Origin: an uncultured Rhodospirillaceae bacterium
GTDB lineage: Bacteria; Pseudomonadota; Alphaproteobacteria; CAAGCB01; CAG-977
Direction: 5' to 3'
Length of the DNA stretch: 28,567 nt
Assembly (NCBI GenBank): GCA_900553035.1
Contig: USCC01000015.1
Span: forward strand, 1 to 28,567
Position numbers and translations under genes: made by a program. The stretch's first letter is position 1; every line of letters begins with the position of its first letter. The notes below the pieces were generated by a model. That model was not told where the DNA came from and did not search any database. It saw nothing but the letters and a program-made list of their open reading frames with translations. Below, one piece after another: positions 20,884 through 27,775 of this stretch.

Positions 20884-21585
20884 GTGGAAAGCAAAACGGT
20901 CAACCTTGACGTAAACGGCGTCTCCTTCACTCTTGAAATCCGGCGGAACCCGCAGGTGCGGCGGATGCGCGTCCGTATTGACCGCATGACCCGGCGGCCG
21001 GTTCTTGTCCTCAACCGGCGGACGTCGGAAAAGGCCGGCCTGGAATTCGCTCTGCGCAATGCCGAATGGATCGGACGGCAGCTGGCACTGCTTCCGGAAA
21101 AAAAGGTCTTCGCCGACGGTTTCCGTTTTTCTCTGTTGGGCGAGGACGTCTGCATCCGTCATTCACCGAATGCCCGGCGCGGTGTATGGTTGGAGGAAAA
21201 CATCGTCTGGGTTTCGGGTCGAGAAGAGCACCTGCCGCGGCGCGTTGCCGATTTTGTGAAGGAAAGCCTCCGGACTTACGCCCGCCGGAAAAGCGCGGAA
21301 TTCGCGGCGGCACTGGATGTCCGTATCCGCAAAATCAGCATCCGGGATACGAAATCCCGCTGGGGAAGCTGTACGAAAAACGGTGACGTTTCTTTGTCCG
21401 GACGGCTGGCCTTTGCGCCCAGAGAGGTTCTGGACTACGTCATCGCCCATGAAGTCGCTCACCTGCGCCACATGGATCATTCCAGGGAATTCTGGGAAAC
21501 GGTTGCCGTTCTTGTCCCGTATTACAAGCTTGCGGAACGCCGGCTGAAACGCGAAACCGCCTTTCTGTACAGCTTTGATCTGTAA
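20884..21585 (+). CDS. YgjP-like zinc metallopeptidase (M48/DUF45 family)
   Basis: A 233-residue soluble protein of the YgjP/DUF45 metal-dependent hydrolase family. The zinc site is visible as HEVAH at 189-193 with downstream HMDHSREFW; the preceding SRWGSC (158-163) is the second family signature. The N-terminal half is a beta-rich, Arg-rich domain. A GTG start three bases after the YcgN-like stop is used because no ATG lies in a suitable place, and translation is probably coupled. Members are predicted proteases with mostly unknown substrates. There are no signal peptide or membrane segments, so it should act in the cytoplasm. The YcgN / YgjP pairing is seen here only as gene order. Confidence 0.88.
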   Translation: MESKTVNLDVNGVSFTLEIRRNPQVRRMRVRIDRMTRRPVLVLNRRTSEKAGLEFALRNAEWIGRQLALLPEKKVFADGFRFSLLGEDVCIRHSPNARRGVWLEENIVWVSGREEHLPRRVADFVKESLRTYARRKSAEFAAALDVRIRKISIRDTKSRWGSCTKNGDVSLSGRLAFAPREVLDYVIAHEVAHLRHMDHSREFWETVAVLVPYYKLAERRLKRETAFLYSFDL

Positions 21586-21651
21586 TTTTTTAGACAAAAA
21601 CATTTTATTTCCAAAAAAAATCCGGCATAATGAAAAGCAAACAAAGGGACA

Positions 21652-22011
21652 ATGCTGATGGAAACAACGAAACAGGCGGAGCTGGAAGCCGGGCGCTTCA
21701 TCCACCGCGGTATGAAATATTTAAGGGCGTCGTTCCCCGAACGAACCCGCGATTATGATGACGACTCGCTGAAAAACACGCTGATTGACCAATGCCGGTA
21801 CGCCCTGGAAAACGGATTTGAAACCGAACGCGACGTGATGTCTCTGGTTGACCTTCAATGGCGCCTGCCCGAAGATTTCCGGACGAATGAAAAAACGGCC
21901 TGGGTTCATGAGATTCTGAGTGATCCCGATATGGATGTCTCCTTGAAAATCGAAGCTCTGCAAAGTGCTTTTGCCATGTTTTTGGCTCTGGCGGAAGAAA
22001 CGGAGGAATGA
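21652..22011 (+). CDS. Small acidic protein, possible partner of the downstream peptidase
   Basis: A 119-residue acidic, helical protein. I cannot name a family with certainty. The pattern of a Cys-x-Tyr-Ala helix, a Gly-Phe-x-Thr-Glu-x-Asp-Val segment, then a Trp and an Ile-Leu-Ser-Asp-Pro turn resembles small proteins encoded beside type VI secretion effectors, but this is memory of a pattern and not a search result. AGGGA lies just before the ATG pair at 21652/21658; either could be the start. The stop is two bases before the likely start of the peptidase-like gene, so the two are one translational unit. An immunity, chaperone or adaptor role is possible. Confidence 0.65.
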   Translation: MLMETTKQAELEAGRFIHRGMKYLRASFPERTRDYDDDSLKNTLIDQCRYALENGFETERDVMSLVDLQWRLPEDFRTNEKTAWVHEILSDPDMDVSLKIEALQSAFAMFLALAEETEE

Positions 22012-22013
22012 AA

Positions 22014-22691
22014 ATGGAAAAACGCGGCTGTAAGGCGACACTGTACGTCGAATCCCCGAATGTCATGATTCCCAAACGTCTGCGAGACAGAGTTATGCCA
22101 CGCGATCCGCGGGAGCTGGGAACCGCGGTCGGACACGTTTTTTTCGGCCTGACGGATGAAAAGGGCGTTGAAAAAACATACGGGCTTCACGCCGCCTGCT
22201 GTTCTCTTGGCCATGAAAATGTCACCCCGGAAAACCGGATGACCTCGCTTTTTTCCTTCCGGCGCATCGCGGGTCTTGTCACTGATGAAAAAGGGGAACC
22301 CTATGACGATAAGATTGTGTACCACATTTCACGCGAACAGTTTGATGCGGTTCACGATTATGCCGAAAAGGCTCGAAAGGAGCCGCCGAAATATAATATC
22401 TGGACGAACAACTGCACAACATTTGCTTACAAAGCCCTGAAAAAGGCCGGCGTGCGCCTGCCGCCGCAGCTTCCGTTCTGTACGCCCGCCATGACGGTGG
22501 TCGGAATCCGCGCGCTGGAAAAAGCGGACCGGATTAAAAACAGCCTGATTCAGGCCGCCGGCCGGCTGGCCGATTCCTTTTCATCCGAACGCAAGGTTTC
22601 AGCGGACGGCCTGGCGCGTCTGAAAAAACAGCCCCGCATGGAAGGTTTCGGCGTCAAAACGCTGACCGCACGGCGCGTGAAAGAACGTTAA
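22014..22691 (+). CDS. Papain-like (NlpC/P60- or DUF4105-like) cysteine peptidase
   Basis: A 225-residue protein with a candidate catalytic His41 in GHVFFGL and a candidate nucleophile Cys134 in NNCTTFAYKAL, an order (His before Cys) seen in circularly permuted papain-fold enzymes. Similar small proteins with a GHxFxGL strand and an NCxxF helix are found as peptidoglycan amidases or effector domains, some linked to type VI secretion. There is no signal peptide, so export, if any, would need a dedicated system. The last 45 residues are basic and end near Thr-Ala-Arg-Arg. An ATG at 22008 overlaps the upstream stop; the ATG at 22014 is preferred because GGAGG (22002-22006) is then seven bases away. 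The stop overlaps that of the convergent hcp gene. Confidence 0.68.
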   Translation: MEKRGCKATLYVESPNVMIPKRLRDRVMPRDPRELGTAVGHVFFGLTDEKGVEKTYGLHAACCSLGHENVTPENRMTSLFSFRRIAGLVTDEKGEPYDDKIVYHISREQFDAVHDYAEKARKEPPKYNIWTNNCTTFAYKALKKAGVRLPPQLPFCTPAMTVVGIRALEKADRIKNSLIQAAGRLADSFSSERKVSADGLARLKKQPRMEGFGVKTLTARRVKER

Positions 22692-24250
22692 ACCGGCTTC
22701 TGCCCGTGTTCCAAAGCTTCCTTTAAATCGGCTTCCGGCGTTGAGATTCGTTTCAGGTCAAATGTCTTGACCAGAAAATCCGTTATATTCGGTGAAAAAA
22801 ACGCGGGCGGCGTCGGCCCGAGGTAAATGTTCCGGATGTTCAGCGCAAAAAGAGTCAGCAGGATACAGACGGCTTTCTGTTCGTACCATGACAGAATCAG
22901 GCTGGCGGGCAGACGGTTGACGTCCGTTCCGAAAGCTCCGGCAAGGGCGGAAAGGACTTTGACCGCGCTGTAGGCATCGTTGCACTGCCCCATGTCCAAA
23001 AGGCGCGGAATACCGTTGATTTCTCCCAATGTCATGTCGTTGAACCGGTATTTCCCGCACGCCAGCGTCAGTACGAGCGTGTCCGGAGGCGTCTGCCGGA
23101 CGAATTCCGTGTAATAGTTCCGACCCGGTTTGGCGCCGTCGCACCCGCCGACCAGAAAGATATGGCGGATGTTGCCTGTCCGTATGGATTCGACGATTTT
23201 ATCAAGCTGCCCCTGCACAGCGTTCCGCGCACAACCGGTTGTCAGCGCGTCCCCGCCGTTGATGCCGGTCATATGCTTTTCTTCGGAATAACCGCCCAGA
23301 GCCAGCGCCTTGTCAATAACGGGCGTAAAGTCCTTGTCTGCACCGATGTGCGGCAGTCCGGGAAAACCGACGACTCCCGTTGTGAAAACACGGTCGGCAT
23401 AACTGCTTCTGACCGGCATCAGGCAGTTCGTCGTAAACAGGACAGTCCCCGGAATACTGTCGAATTCGGTCTGCTGATTTTGCCATGCCGTTCCGAAATT
23501 GCCTTTCAGGTGAGGAAACTGTTTCAGTTTGGGATAGCCGTGCGCGGGAAGCATTTCACCATGCGTATAGATGTTGATTCCCTTGCCTGCGGTCTGCTGC
23601 AGAAGGAGATACAGGTCGTGCAGGTCATGTCCGGTGACGACGATGAAGGGGCCTTTTTCAATATTTGTCGTGACCTGTGTCGGTTCCGGATCGCCGTAGG
23701 TTTCGGTATTCGCCTTGTCCAAGACGGCCATGCATTTCAGATTGACGTTCCCCGTTTCCATGACCATTGCCCGCAGGGCGTCCGCGTCCGTCCCCTGTCC
23801 GACAGCTTTCAACCCCTTGTAAAAGAAATCGTTAACGTCTTCGTCCGTATATCCCAGCGCCGCCGCATGGAAGGCATAGGCCGCCATCCCTTTCAAACCG
23901 AACAGGATACAGGACTTCAGCGAACGGATATCTTCGTTTTTTTCCGTCCACAGCGTCTGGAGATCATACTCGGGTGCCCCCAGCGACTTCTGCGTTTCAA
24001 GAGCCCGGTTCAACAGCTCTGTCAGAGAGGCGTTGTCAAAGTTGACGTTTGTCAGTGTTGCGAACAGGCCGCGAATCATCAGATCGTTCATCTGAGGATT
24101 GATTGACGTCGGGGTCGCCGCCAGGGAAATTCCGATCAGCGTCTGCACCAGCCGATCCTGAAGAAGAGCCGTATCCGCCCTTTTGCCGCAAACGCCGCCC
24201 CCTGTACAGCCCTTTCCCTGAGCTGTCTGCTCGCACTGAAAACAAAACAT
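22688..24250 (-). CDS. hcp: Hybrid-cluster protein / hydroxylamine reductase, class I
   Basis: A 520-residue iron-sulfur protein that reduces hydroxylamine and, in better-studied cases, nitric oxide, and can drive protein S-nitrosylation. The N-terminal cluster motif is C3-x2-C6-x8-C15-x5-C21, the class I spacing of strict anaerobes, which holds a [4Fe-4S] cluster. Hybrid-cluster ligands are visible: a His in THGEM, cysteines in TNCLMP, VGGCDGAKPG and LACGKYRF, then LLDMGQCNDAY and the Glu/Lys pair in SWYEQKAV. In-frame ATGs lie upstream to 24322, but AAGGA seven bases before the ATG at 24250 fits best, and the protein then begins Met-Phe-Cys-Phe like its relatives. No hcr reductase gene is adjacent, so the 2[4Fe-4S] ferredoxin or another donor may supply electrons. 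Confidence 0.93.
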   Translation of the reverse strand: MFCFQCEQTAQGKGCTGGGVCGKRADTALLQDRLVQTLIGISLAATPTSINPQMNDLMIRGLFATLTNVNFDNASLTELLNRALETQKSLGAPEYDLQTLWTEKNEDIRSLKSCILFGLKGMAAYAFHAAALGYTDEDVNDFFYKGLKAVGQGTDADALRAMVMETGNVNLKCMAVLDKANTETYGDPEPTQVTTNIEKGPFIVVTGHDLHDLYLLLQQTAGKGINIYTHGEMLPAHGYPKLKQFPHLKGNFGTAWQNQQTEFDSIPGTVLFTTNCLMPVRSSYADRVFTTGVVGFPGLPHIGADKDFTPVIDKALALGGYSEEKHMTGINGGDALTTGCARNAVQGQLDKIVESIRTGNIRHIFLVGGCDGAKPGRNYYTEFVRQTPPDTLVLTLACGKYRFNDMTLGEINGIPRLLDMGQCNDAYSAVKVLSALAGAFGTDVNRLPASLILSWYEQKAVCILLTLFALNIRNIYLGPTPPAFFSPNITDFLVKTFDLKRISTPEADLKEALEHGQKPV

Positions 24251-24440
24251 GCCGCATTCCTTTTTGTTGGACATTCCTTCTTCTTTTGTACCGTCGCGCC
24301 GGACAAAAGGGAACCTATCCATTCGGGTGCGCCCGCCCGGCTTCCCTGTTTACCGTTTCGCAGGGGATAAGGAAATCCGCCGGACGGAATACAATGCCGA
24401 CGGTTCGTTTTTCATAGGAAAGAATAAGGGGGCTTGCGCC
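24251..24440 (-). other. 190-base leader region upstream of hcp
   Basis: No gene fits here. The region holds the hcp ribosome-binding site and presumably its promoter. I see no FNR-like TTGAT-N4-ATCAA palindrome and no convincing terminator after the DUF5665 gene. A weak TTGTAT-N17-CTTATC pair is present on the minus strand, with low weight. Confidence 0.35.
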
Positions 24441-24728
24441 TCAGTGAGACGATTTCACCATCTCGACAATATCGGCAATCCACGATGTGATGTAAGGAAT
24501 GTTCAGCGCAATCAGATGCTGCGTCAGCTTGAACAGAAGGAACAGGATGATCGCCGTCCCCAGCGTCAGACCGAGCCCCTTGGCAACTCCGGAAAAGAAA
24601 TTCAGCCAGAAAAGCCGCTTGGGGCTGTTGACCAGCTCGACATATTCCAAAAGTCGGGCATGATTGAATTGATCATACAGCTGTGAAATTTTTTCATAAG
24701 CCTCTTTGGAATAATCTTTTTCAGGCAT
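24441..24728 (-). CDS. DUF5665-type small membrane protein
   Basis: A 95-residue protein with a soluble charged N-terminal part (about 1-40), a Gly-rich hydrophobic stretch (GVAKGLGLTLGTAIILFLLFKL, described here only by its ends at about 47-68) and a second hydrophobic segment near 70-85. The Gly-x-Gly-x-x-x-Gly pattern followed by an aliphatic helix fits DUF5665 proteins, which occur in several anaerobic and alphaproteobacterial genomes with no known role. The ATG at 24728 is chosen over 24734 because AGGA then lies seven bases upstream. The N-terminus carries DYSKEAYE, which recurs almost exactly in the unrelated-looking protein at 25934-26251. Confidence 0.7.
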   Translation of the reverse strand: MPEKDYSKEAYEKISQLYDQFNHARLLEYVELVNSPKRLFWLNFFSGVAKGLGLTLGTAIILFLLFKLTQHLIALNIPYITSWIADIVEMVKSSH

Positions 24729-24748
24729 CGCCATGTCCTAAATTACAA

Positions 24749-24776
24749 TTGTCATTTCAAAAGAAAGGAATACACT
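24749..24776 (+). promoter_or_regulatory. Candidate promoter of the EamA transporter gene
   Basis: TTGTCA (24749-24754), 16 bases, TACACT (24771-24776) lie in the divergent gap. AGGGAGG (24805-24811) precedes the ATG at 24822. Confidence 0.5.
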
Positions 24777-24821
24777 GCTCTCGTATTTGTCGCAGAAAAG
24801 CCGAAGGGAGGCAATGACAAA

Positions 24822-25772
24822 ATGGCGAATCCGCGTATAAAAGGCATTGTCTGGGCTGTTATAAGCATGTTTTTCTGGGCGTCGTCCTTTCCTGTCGGCC
24901 GGACACTGATCAGCCGGGGAATGGTTGATCCCGTCACGCTTGGGATGCTTCGTTTCGGAACGGGCGGGCTTCTGATGCTGGCGGCCGGACGGCTTATGAG
25001 ACAGACGCGCCTTTTCACTCTGTCCCGTACGGACGCATTCCGTGTTGCTTTCCTGGGGCTTCTGGGAACGGCGCTGATGGGTCTTTTTCTGTTCACGGCC
25101 CAGAAAACGGTTTCCTCCGTCAATTCGTCCATGATTGAAGCGCTTTCTCCCCTGCTGATTTTCATTCTGAGCGCCGTCAGTTCCCGACATTTCTCCTTTC
25201 TGCAGGCGTTCGGGCTTCTGTTCGGGTTCGGCGGATGCCTGATGGTGCTGAAGGTCATCGGATTCGACGGCGCCCATCTTGACTCGTATCAATTCGGAGA
25301 TTTCCTGATTCTGTGTTCTTCCCTGTGCTGGTCGCTGTATACGGTCTGGGGCAAACCGGTCGTCCTGAAAATCGGCGCTTACGCTTTCACGGCATGGACC
25401 ATGACAGCGGGCGCGGTCTGGTTGCTGCTGTTCAACCTGTTCTGTTATGAGGAAATTATCTTTCCCGCCTCGGGACAGGCTTGGGGTCTGATCGCCTACT
25501 TCGCGGTTTTTCCCACCGCCGTCGCCTTTTTCGCCTGGAACGAAGCGCAGAACTACATTTCGCTGGCACTTTTGAGCCTGTCCGAATATTTCACGCCGCT
25601 CTGCACAGCCCTTCTGGCGCTGGCGTTTCTGGGCGAACCCGTTACGGCGGCCCAGCTGACCGGCGCGGTGATTATCTGCGGCGCGGTTCTTATTGAACCG
25701 GAAATCCTTGAAATGCTGCCCCGCCGGCGGAAAAAAAACGAGGAACCCGCCGATTATGCGGAAGCCGCCTGA
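24822..25772 (+). CDS. EamA-family (drug/metabolite) transporter
   Basis: A 316-residue inner-membrane permease with ten hydrophobic segments arranged as two EamA repeats (about 5-140 and 150-290). Repeat hallmarks include the early FFWASSFPVGRTL, the re-entrant-like NSSMIEALSPLL, and in the second half PTAVAFFAWNEA and SEYFTPLCTALLALAFLGE. Members export amino acids, nucleotides, sugars or drugs; the substrate cannot be read from the sequence. The C-terminal tail is charged (Arg/Lys then Glu/Asp/Ala) and cytoplasmic. It diverges from the DUF5665 gene and appears to be a single-gene unit with its own promoter. Confidence 0.9.
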   Translation: MANPRIKGIVWAVISMFFWASSFPVGRTLISRGMVDPVTLGMLRFGTGGLLMLAAGRLMRQTRLFTLSRTDAFRVAFLGLLGTALMGLFLFTAQKTVSSVNSSMIEALSPLLIFILSAVSSRHFSFLQAFGLLFGFGGCLMVLKVIGFDGAHLDSYQFGDFLILCSSLCWSLYTVWGKPVVLKIGAYAFTAWTMTAGAVWLLLFNLFCYEEIIFPASGQAWGLIAYFAVFPTAVAFFAWNEAQNYISLALLSLSEYFTPLCTALLALAFLGEPVTAAQLTGAVIICGAVLIEPEILEMLPRRRKKNEEPADYAEAA

Positions 25773-25880
25773 GATGACGCCCGCGAAACCGTAAAAACCT
25801 CCCTTTTCAATGAGGTTCGGATCGGCCGGAAAATCCCCCGCGAAAAGCTGGAGGAAAAAATCCGCCGGATGAAAACGGAA

Positions 25881-25914
25881 ATAAAAAAACCGCCCGCATA
25901 CCGCAGGCGGTTTC
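25881..25914 (-). terminator. Terminator after the small gene at 25934
   Basis: On the minus strand AAACCGCC pairs with GGCGGTTT (outer stem within 25887-25913), with extra GC/GC pairing near the loop, followed by seven T residues. On the plus strand only three T residues follow, so it works mainly for the minus-strand gene. Confidence 0.8.
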
Positions 25915-25933
25915 CCAAGCATATCGGCTGAAA

Positions 25934-26251
25934 TCAGGCCAGCTCCACCAGACCGGCGTCAACGGCCTTCAGCATGACTGCGATATCGCGCCATCCGGGA
26001 ACGGGTTTTCCGGCATCATCCAGAACATCGATTCCCTTTGAGCGGCAATACGCGGTCATTTCGCCCTCGTCGGCATCAAACACTTCCTGCCACAGCGATT
26101 CATAAGCCTTTTTGGAATAGTCCGGAGCCGCGCCGAAAATGCGCGTTACCATGCCGTTCGTTTCCGACGTCCGAATCGGATCCACGCCTTCGACCGGAGG
26201 CAGCGGCGCGGGCAGATAATCAACGGCGCGAATGACGGTTTCTGTTTGCAT
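25934..26251 (-). CDS. Unrecognised small protein with a DYSKKAYE motif
   Basis: I do not recognise this 105-residue, acidic, soluble protein. The N-terminal third is Pro-rich; the rest looks helical, with a Trp-rich centre and a C-terminal helix ending VDAGLVELA. AAAGGAG directly upstream of the ATG and a good terminator after the stop support a real single-gene unit. Residues about 44-51 read DYSKKAYE, nearly identical to residues near the start of the DUF5665 protein about 1.3 kb away; whether this is a shared binding motif or chance is open. It diverges from purB, and two small palindromes (26272-26295) lie in the shared gap. Confidence 0.68.
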   Translation of the reverse strand: MQTETVIRAVDYLPAPLPPVEGVDPIRTSETNGMVTRIFGAAPDYSKKAYESLWQEVFDADEGEMTAYCRSKGIDVLDDAGKPVPGWRDIAVMLKAVDAGLVELA

Positions 26252-26271
26252 TTTTTTCTCCTTTGTTCATA

Positions 26272-26295
26272 TTACTGACAGTAAACAAAATTTAC
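26272..26295. promoter_or_regulatory. Two small palindromes in the purB divergent gap, possible operator
   Basis: TTACTG-A-CAGTAA (26272-26284) is a perfect palindrome. It overlaps GTAAA-CAAAA-TTTAC (26281-26295), a second symmetric element. They lie between the divergent starts at 26251 and 26337, where a regulator could control both genes. No known operator consensus is claimed. Confidence 0.4.
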
Positions 26296-26336
26296 CGCGT
26301 CAGGAAAAGTCTTTTTTATAAAAAAGGAAGTTCGAA

Positions 26337-27629
26337 ATGATTCCGCGTTACAGCCGTCCCGAAATGTCCGCCGTATGGACGGACGAAAACAAATTCAAAA
26401 CCTGGTTGGAAATCGAAACCTGCGCCTGCGAAGCGCTGGCCGAACTGGGCCTCATTCCGTCGTCCGCCATCCGGGACATTCGCGAAAAGGGACGTTTCGA
26501 CCCGGAACGCATTGATGAAATCGAAGCCGAAGTCAAGCATGACGTCATTGCGTTTCTGACGAATGTCGCCGAAAACGTCGGTCCGTCCGCCCGTTTCATG
26601 CACCAGGGGATGACGTCTTCGGATGTTCTGGACACGTCCTTTGCCCTGCGCCTGACGCAGTCAATCGACATTCTTCTCAAGGATTGTGACAGGCTGACGG
26701 AGGCTTTGAAAAAGAAAGCCCTGGAGCATAAATACACGCTCTGTATCGGCCGCAGCCATGGCATCCACGCCGAACCGACCACTTTCGGACTGAAAATGCT
26801 GGGGTTTTACGCGGAATTCGTCCGGAACCGGGAACGCCTGGAAGCCGCCCGCCGGGAAGTGGCTACCTGCGCGATTTCCGGCGCCGTCGGGACTTTTGCG
26901 ACGATTGATCCGCGCGTTGAAAAATATGTGGCCGGCAAACTCGGCCTGACGCCCGAACCCGTTTCGACGCAGGTCATTCCCCGCGACCGGTATGCGGTTC
27001 TGTTCGCCACCATCGGCGTCATTGCCAGCTCGATTGAACGGCTGGCTGTTGAAATCCGGCATCTGCAACGCACCGAAGTCCGCGAGGCCGAGGAATATTT
27101 TTCCGCCGGACAGAAAGGGTCTTCGGCCATGCCGCACAAGCGCAATCCGGTGCTGTCGGAAAACCTGACCGGGCTGGCACGTCTGCTGCGTTCTTATACG
27201 ATCCCGGCCATGGAAAATGTCGCCCTGTGGCATGAACGTGACATTTCCCATTCTTCGGCCGAACGAATCATGGCACCCGACGCGATGATCGGCCTGGATT
27301 TCGCCCTGAACCGGATGGCCGGCATCATTGACAGGCTGCTGGTTTATCCGGAAAACATGATGGAAAACCTGAACCGGCTGAAAGGCCTGATTTTCTCGCA
27401 ACGCGTCATGCTGGCTCTGGTTGAGGCGGGGCTGAGCCGCGAAACGGCCTACAAACTGGTTCAGCGCAACGCAATGAAAGTCTGGGCGGGCGAAGGACGC
27501 TTCCTGGATCTTCTGGCGGCCGACACGGAAGTCGCGGACGTCCTGGACGCCGAAAAGCTGGAACGTCTGTTCGACATGAACTTTTACACCGCGCAGATTG
27601 ATTTTATTTTCGAAAAAGTCCTGGGATAA
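26337..27629 (+). CDS. purB: Adenylosuccinate lyase
   Basis: A 430-residue enzyme of purine synthesis that splits SAICAR to AICAR and adenylosuccinate to AMP, releasing fumarate each time. Fumarase/aspartase superfamily signatures are complete: TSSD at 93-96, the catalytic-acid His141 in GRSHGIHAEPTT, and the flexible signature loop GSSAMPHKRNP at 261-271 with the catalytic Ser. Length is typical of the short bacterial form. AGGAAG upstream of the ATG at 26337 supports the start, and a strong terminator follows. No other pur genes are adjacent. Confidence 0.96.
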   Translation: MIPRYSRPEMSAVWTDENKFKTWLEIETCACEALAELGLIPSSAIRDIREKGRFDPERIDEIEAEVKHDVIAFLTNVAENVGPSARFMHQGMTSSDVLDTSFALRLTQSIDILLKDCDRLTEALKKKALEHKYTLCIGRSHGIHAEPTTFGLKMLGFYAEFVRNRERLEAARREVATCAISGAVGTFATIDPRVEKYVAGKLGLTPEPVSTQVIPRDRYAVLFATIGVIASSIERLAVEIRHLQRTEVREAEEYFSAGQKGSSAMPHKRNPVLSENLTGLARLLRSYTIPAMENVALWHERDISHSSAERIMAPDAMIGLDFALNRMAGIIDRLLVYPENMMENLNRLKGLIFSQRVMLALVEAGLSRETAYKLVQRNAMKVWAGEGRFLDLLAADTEVADVLDAEKLERLFDMNFYTAQIDFIFEKVLG

Positions 27630-27640
27630 TTATTTTTCCG

Positions 27641-27677
27641 AATCCCCTTTTCCTTCATACGGGAAAAGGGGATTTTT
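27641..27677 (+). terminator. Terminator after purB
   Basis: AATCCCCTTTTCC (27641-27653) and GGAAAAGGGGATT (27662-27674) form a perfect 13-base-pair stem around an eight-base loop, followed by T residues. Confidence 0.92.
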
Positions 27678-27712
27678 AAGAACCGGAAAAGATTTTGGAC
27701 AAAAAATTGATG

Positions 27713-27741
27713 TTGTTTTCCTAAATATCTTATGACATACT
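27713..27741 (+). promoter_or_regulatory. Candidate promoter of the gene starting at 27776
   Basis: TTGTTT (27713-27718), 17 bases, CATACT (27736-27741). The -10 is weak, so this is only the best of several poor choices in an A/T-rich gap. Confidence 0.3.
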
Positions 27742-27775
27742 TTATCCTGAATTCAGACCGGTTATCGGAGAAGTT

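Noticed and set aside
23162..24106. Plus-strand frame of 314 codons opposite hcp
   Set aside because: Antisense to a clearly identified gene and without domain signature.
24251..24440. FNR- or NsrR-type operator before hcp
   Set aside because: No palindrome of the expected form could be found by eye.
25773..25931. In-frame open stretch of about 52 codons directly after the EamA stop, considered as TGA read-through or a small gene
   Set aside because: Such a length is not rare by chance, no start with a ribosome-binding site fits, it runs through a terminator for the opposite gene, and no read-through signal is visible.
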